Positions 6,216 to 7,866 of a stretch of DNA of 7,866 nt are shown one piece after another. A program made the position numbers and the translations under genes. The DNA is from Novosphingobium sp. (GTDB lineage: Bacteria; Pseudomonadota; Alphaproteobacteria; Sphingomonadales; Sphingomonadaceae). Within the stretch, counting starts at the first letter, position 1. Each line of letters starts with the position of its first letter. A model generated the notes under the pieces. It saw nothing but the letters and a program-made list of their open reading frames with translations, had not been told where the DNA came from and made no database searches. The stretch is from assembly GCA_021299075.1 (NCBI GenBank), contig JAJTFU010000210.1:1-7866 (forward strand). Reading direction: 5' to 3'.

Positions 6216-6878
6216 TCAGCGACAGAACCCGGAACCCGATAGCTCCACGTGCAAGTGGTCGCGGTGGGCCGCATTATAGGCCGGGCCCAGGACCGTCCCA
6301 AAGCGCTTGCAGGCACTCTGGTGCACTATGCTTAGGAACTGCCGCTCTTCGCGCGATCCGGCATACCAGTCATCGAGCACGGAAATCCGGCGACCATCGG
6401 CCAGGATGAAGGCGGACACGTCGATTGCGCCGGCCGTCGCGTGGGCACTGCGCCGATCGCTGCCGGCCACGTTGCGGCAGGCATAGCTGCCCATGGTTTC
6501 GATCTTGACCAGCGGACTGCCAAGGATCTGGCGCGCGGCGCGGTCGACACCAAACCGGGCCCATCCTGCGAGCGTATCGGCGAGCGGACAGGTGACGGGC
6601 CCAAGGTTGGCAAGCTGGAGATGAGCGTCGTCGCTGCGCAGGCTGGTCAGCCGGACTGTCCCAATGGTGGAGCAGCCGGCGCCGAAATACTGGTCTGGCA
6701 GCGGCGTGAAGCTGGCGCGGGTAATGCTCAAGTCAGCCAGGCACTGGCGCACTTCCGGGCGCGGGGTGAAGGCGGCGCTGGCCGGACGGCGCACGGCATC
6801 GTGCTTTGGCGCCTGCGGGATGTCGATGCAGGCACTCAGCAGGGCCACCGCGGGCAGCAGGGCAAGGAACCGGCGCAT
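6216..6878 (-). CDS. Extensin-like C-terminal domain lipoprotein, putative M15-type metallopeptidase fold
   Basis: The 220-residue protein starts with a lipoprotein signal, MRRFLALLPAVALLSAC, with the lipobox LSAC and the lipidated Cys at 17. It should therefore be anchored in a membrane facing the periplasm. The mature part matches the extensin-like C-terminal family. Motifs are GCSTIGTVRL near 69-78, MGSYACR at 129-135, SAHATAGAIDVSAF at 144-157 and AHRDHLHVE at 204-212. His146, Asp153 and the HxH pair His208/His210 match the zinc-ligand pattern of M15-type D,D-peptidases, so a role on peptidoglycan is plausible but unproven. Cysteines at 46, 69, 97, 134, 190 and 219 may form disulfides. 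A TTG could start the ORF at 6908, but the ATG at 6878 places the signal sequence correctly. The gene is divergent from the MsrQ-like gene, with a 97-base shared upstream region, and converges on the regulator gene. Confidence 0.88.
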   Translation of the reverse strand: MRRFLALLPAVALLSACIDIPQAPKHDAVRRPASAAFTPRPEVRQCLADLSITRASFTPLPDQYFGAGCSTIGTVRLTSLRSDDAHLQLANLGPVTCPLADTLAGWARFGVDRAARQILGSPLVKIETMGSYACRNVAGSDRRSAHATAGAIDVSAFILADGRRISVLDDWYAGSREERQFLSIVHQSACKRFGTVLGPAYNAAHRDHLHVELSGSGFCR

Positions 6879-6975
6879 GGTCTGACTATCCGCCAACGTG
6901 GTTAACAACGGGTTACCTCACGCAGTTGAAAAAGCAGGGTTGCCAGCAGCGCGGGCAAAAGCTATTCGGCAATTA

Positions 6976-7572
6976 ATGCGAACGATTATCAATAGCGTCA
7001 TGTTCTTCTGGTTGGTCCTGGCGGTGCCCGGCATCGCCATCCTTTACGGGTGGCTGACGGGCGGAATCGAGACGATGGACACGATCCATCCGACCGGCGA
7101 GACGAGCGCGCGGCTGATGATCGTCGCCATGCTGATCGGCCCGCTGGCGGGCGTGCTCGGTCCAAAACGGTGGCTGCTGTGGCTGCTCGCCCGCCGCCGG
7201 GCCCTGGGCGTGGGCGCATTTGCCTATGCCATGGCGCACCTGATCTTCTACGCGATCGACATGGGCAGCCTGGAGGCGATCCTGGGTGAGCTGCCGATTG
7301 CCTCGATCTGGACCGGCTGGCTAGCGCTGGCGCTGATGCTGCCGATGGCGCTAACCAGCAATCAGACCGCGATGAAGGCGCTGCGGGCGGGGTGGAAGCG
7401 AGTCCAGCAACTGGCTTATCCCGCCGCGGTCCTGACCTTGCTGCACTGGTTGTGGATCCACGATGGCGCGACCGCTGCCTATGTCCATTTCGCCCCGCTT
7501 GTGCTGGTCTGGCTATTGCTGGCGCTGCGCAAACTCACCAAGTCTCAACCGTCCCCCCAAGCAGGAGTATAA
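6976..7572 (+). CDS. MsrQ/YedZ-like heme-binding membrane protein (ferric reductase-like transmembrane domain)
   Basis: The 198-residue protein has five or six membrane segments (about 8-26, 46-62, 77-95, 110-127, 147-161 and 168-184). It matches the ferric reductase-like/MsrQ family in length and layout. Likely heme ligands are His88 (AMAHLIFYAIDM), His157 (LTLLHWLWIHD) and His171. The stretch RRALGVGAFAYAMAH and the MALTSNQTAMK loop are typical. MsrQ passes electrons to the periplasmic molybdopterin enzyme MsrP for repair of oxidised methionines, but no msrP gene is seen here. The downstream gene instead encodes a PepSY protein, so the electron acceptor may differ. The ATG at 6976 is the chosen start; an in-frame GTG at 6898 would add a hydrophilic leader with no homology support. 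Its ribosome binding site is weak. A poor promoter match (TTGCCA at 6940, TATTCG at 6963) would give an almost leaderless message. The next gene begins four bases after the stop. Confidence 0.85.
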   Translation: MRTIINSVMFFWLVLAVPGIAILYGWLTGGIETMDTIHPTGETSARLMIVAMLIGPLAGVLGPKRWLLWLLARRRALGVGAFAYAMAHLIFYAIDMGSLEAILGELPIASIWTGWLALALMLPMALTSNQTAMKALRAGWKRVQQLAYPAAVLTLLHWLWIHDGATAAYVHFAPLVLVWLLLALRKLTKSQPSPQAGV

Positions 7573-7576
7573 GTCC

Positions 7577-7866
7577 ATGCGTTCCCTGACTCTCGCCGCT
7601 GCCTTTGGTCTGACTGCGGCCGCCGCGGTTTCCACCGCCACCCCGGCCGAAGCCACCGGCAAGGTCAAGTGCCAGGCTGGCCCGCAGTCGGGCTGGAAGA
7701 ATGTCGAAGCGCTCAAGGCCCAGCTGACCAAGGACGGCTGGAAGGTGACCAAGGCCAAGGTCGATGGCGGCTGCTATGAAGTTTATGGCGTGCTGCCGAC
7801 TGGCGAGAAGGTGGAGGCTTACTTCCACCCGGTTAGCTTCGAAAAGCTCTATGTCGCCCAGCGCGG
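7577..7866 (+). CDS. Periplasmic PepSY-domain protein (partial, runs off the window end)
   Basis: The first 96 residues are visible and no stop is reached. A Sec signal peptide covers residues 1-26 (MRSLTLAAAFGLTAAAAVST, then cleavage likely after PAEA). The mature part has the look of a small PepSY domain: EALKAQLTKDGWKVTKAKVD, then GCYEVYGVLPTGEKVEAYF. Cys32 and Cys66 could form a disulfide in the periplasm. The ATG at 7577 is preceded by AGGAG at 7563-7567 with a 9-base spacer, and the gene lies four bases after the MsrQ-like gene, so the two are one operon. PepSY proteins often accompany ferric-reductase-like or flavocytochrome membrane proteins; a role as a partner or regulator of the heme protein is inferred from that pairing. 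The C-terminus is unknown. Confidence 0.82.
   Translation, partial: MRSLTLAAAFGLTAAAAVSTATPAEATGKVKCQAGPQSGWKNVEALKAQLTKDGWKVTKAKVDGGCYEVYGVLPTGEKVEAYFHPVSFEKLYVAQR

Noticed and set aside
6441..6905. + strand ORF (154 residues) opposite the extensin-like gene
   Set aside because: The - strand has a lipobox, conserved cysteines and metal-ligand motifs. The + frame has no domain and is a shadow.

Overview
The window is GC-rich and gene-dense, with GTG and TTG starts and tightly packed operons. The gene content fits an alphaproteobacterium of the order Sphingomonadales (Erythrobacter, Novosphingobium or Sphingomonas-like). The best clue is a regulator at 5490-5999 that closely resembles the LOV-HTH light regulator EL222 of Erythrobacter. 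The assignment is inferred from protein resemblance and is not proven.

Layout. (a) 62-1363: a two-gene membrane operon on the + strand. It holds a membrane protein fused to an AhpD/carboxymuconolactone-decarboxylase-like domain, then a small four-helix membrane protein. A perfect dyad at 19-33 lies just upstream. (b) 1424-5450: a four-gene cluster on the + strand, made of a circularly permuted ATP-grasp protein, an alpha-E protein, a transglutaminase-like cysteine protease and the proteasome-related peptidase Anbu. This gene set is known as a conserved neighbourhood proposed to make and then process or remove a peptide-like tag or metabolite; the chemistry is not settled. The last three genes look intact. 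The ATP-grasp gene is frameshifted by a 50-bp tandem near-repeat. (c) 5490-5999: an EL222-like LOV-HTH regulator directly behind Anbu, lacking the middle of its LOV domain including the photoactive cysteine region. (d) 6000-6215: an intergenic stretch with two dyads, one a perfect 15-bp inverted repeat between convergent genes. (e) 6216-6878, - strand: an extensin-like lipoprotein with M15-type metal ligands. (f) 6976 to the window end, + strand: an MsrQ/YedZ-like heme membrane protein and a periplasmic PepSY protein cut by the window edge.

The two most unusual observations are broken or rearranged genes. The two copies of the ATP-grasp repeat differ mostly at codon third positions and by conservative replacements. 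They therefore look like two diverged alleles joined end to end, either by natural recombination or by a chimeric assembly, and not like a fresh slippage duplication. The regulator seems to have lost about 50 residues in frame, which would make it light-blind, and a strong ribosome binding site in front of it feeds a 12-codon ORF in the wrong frame. Reads across both sites would decide whether these are biology or assembly artefacts.
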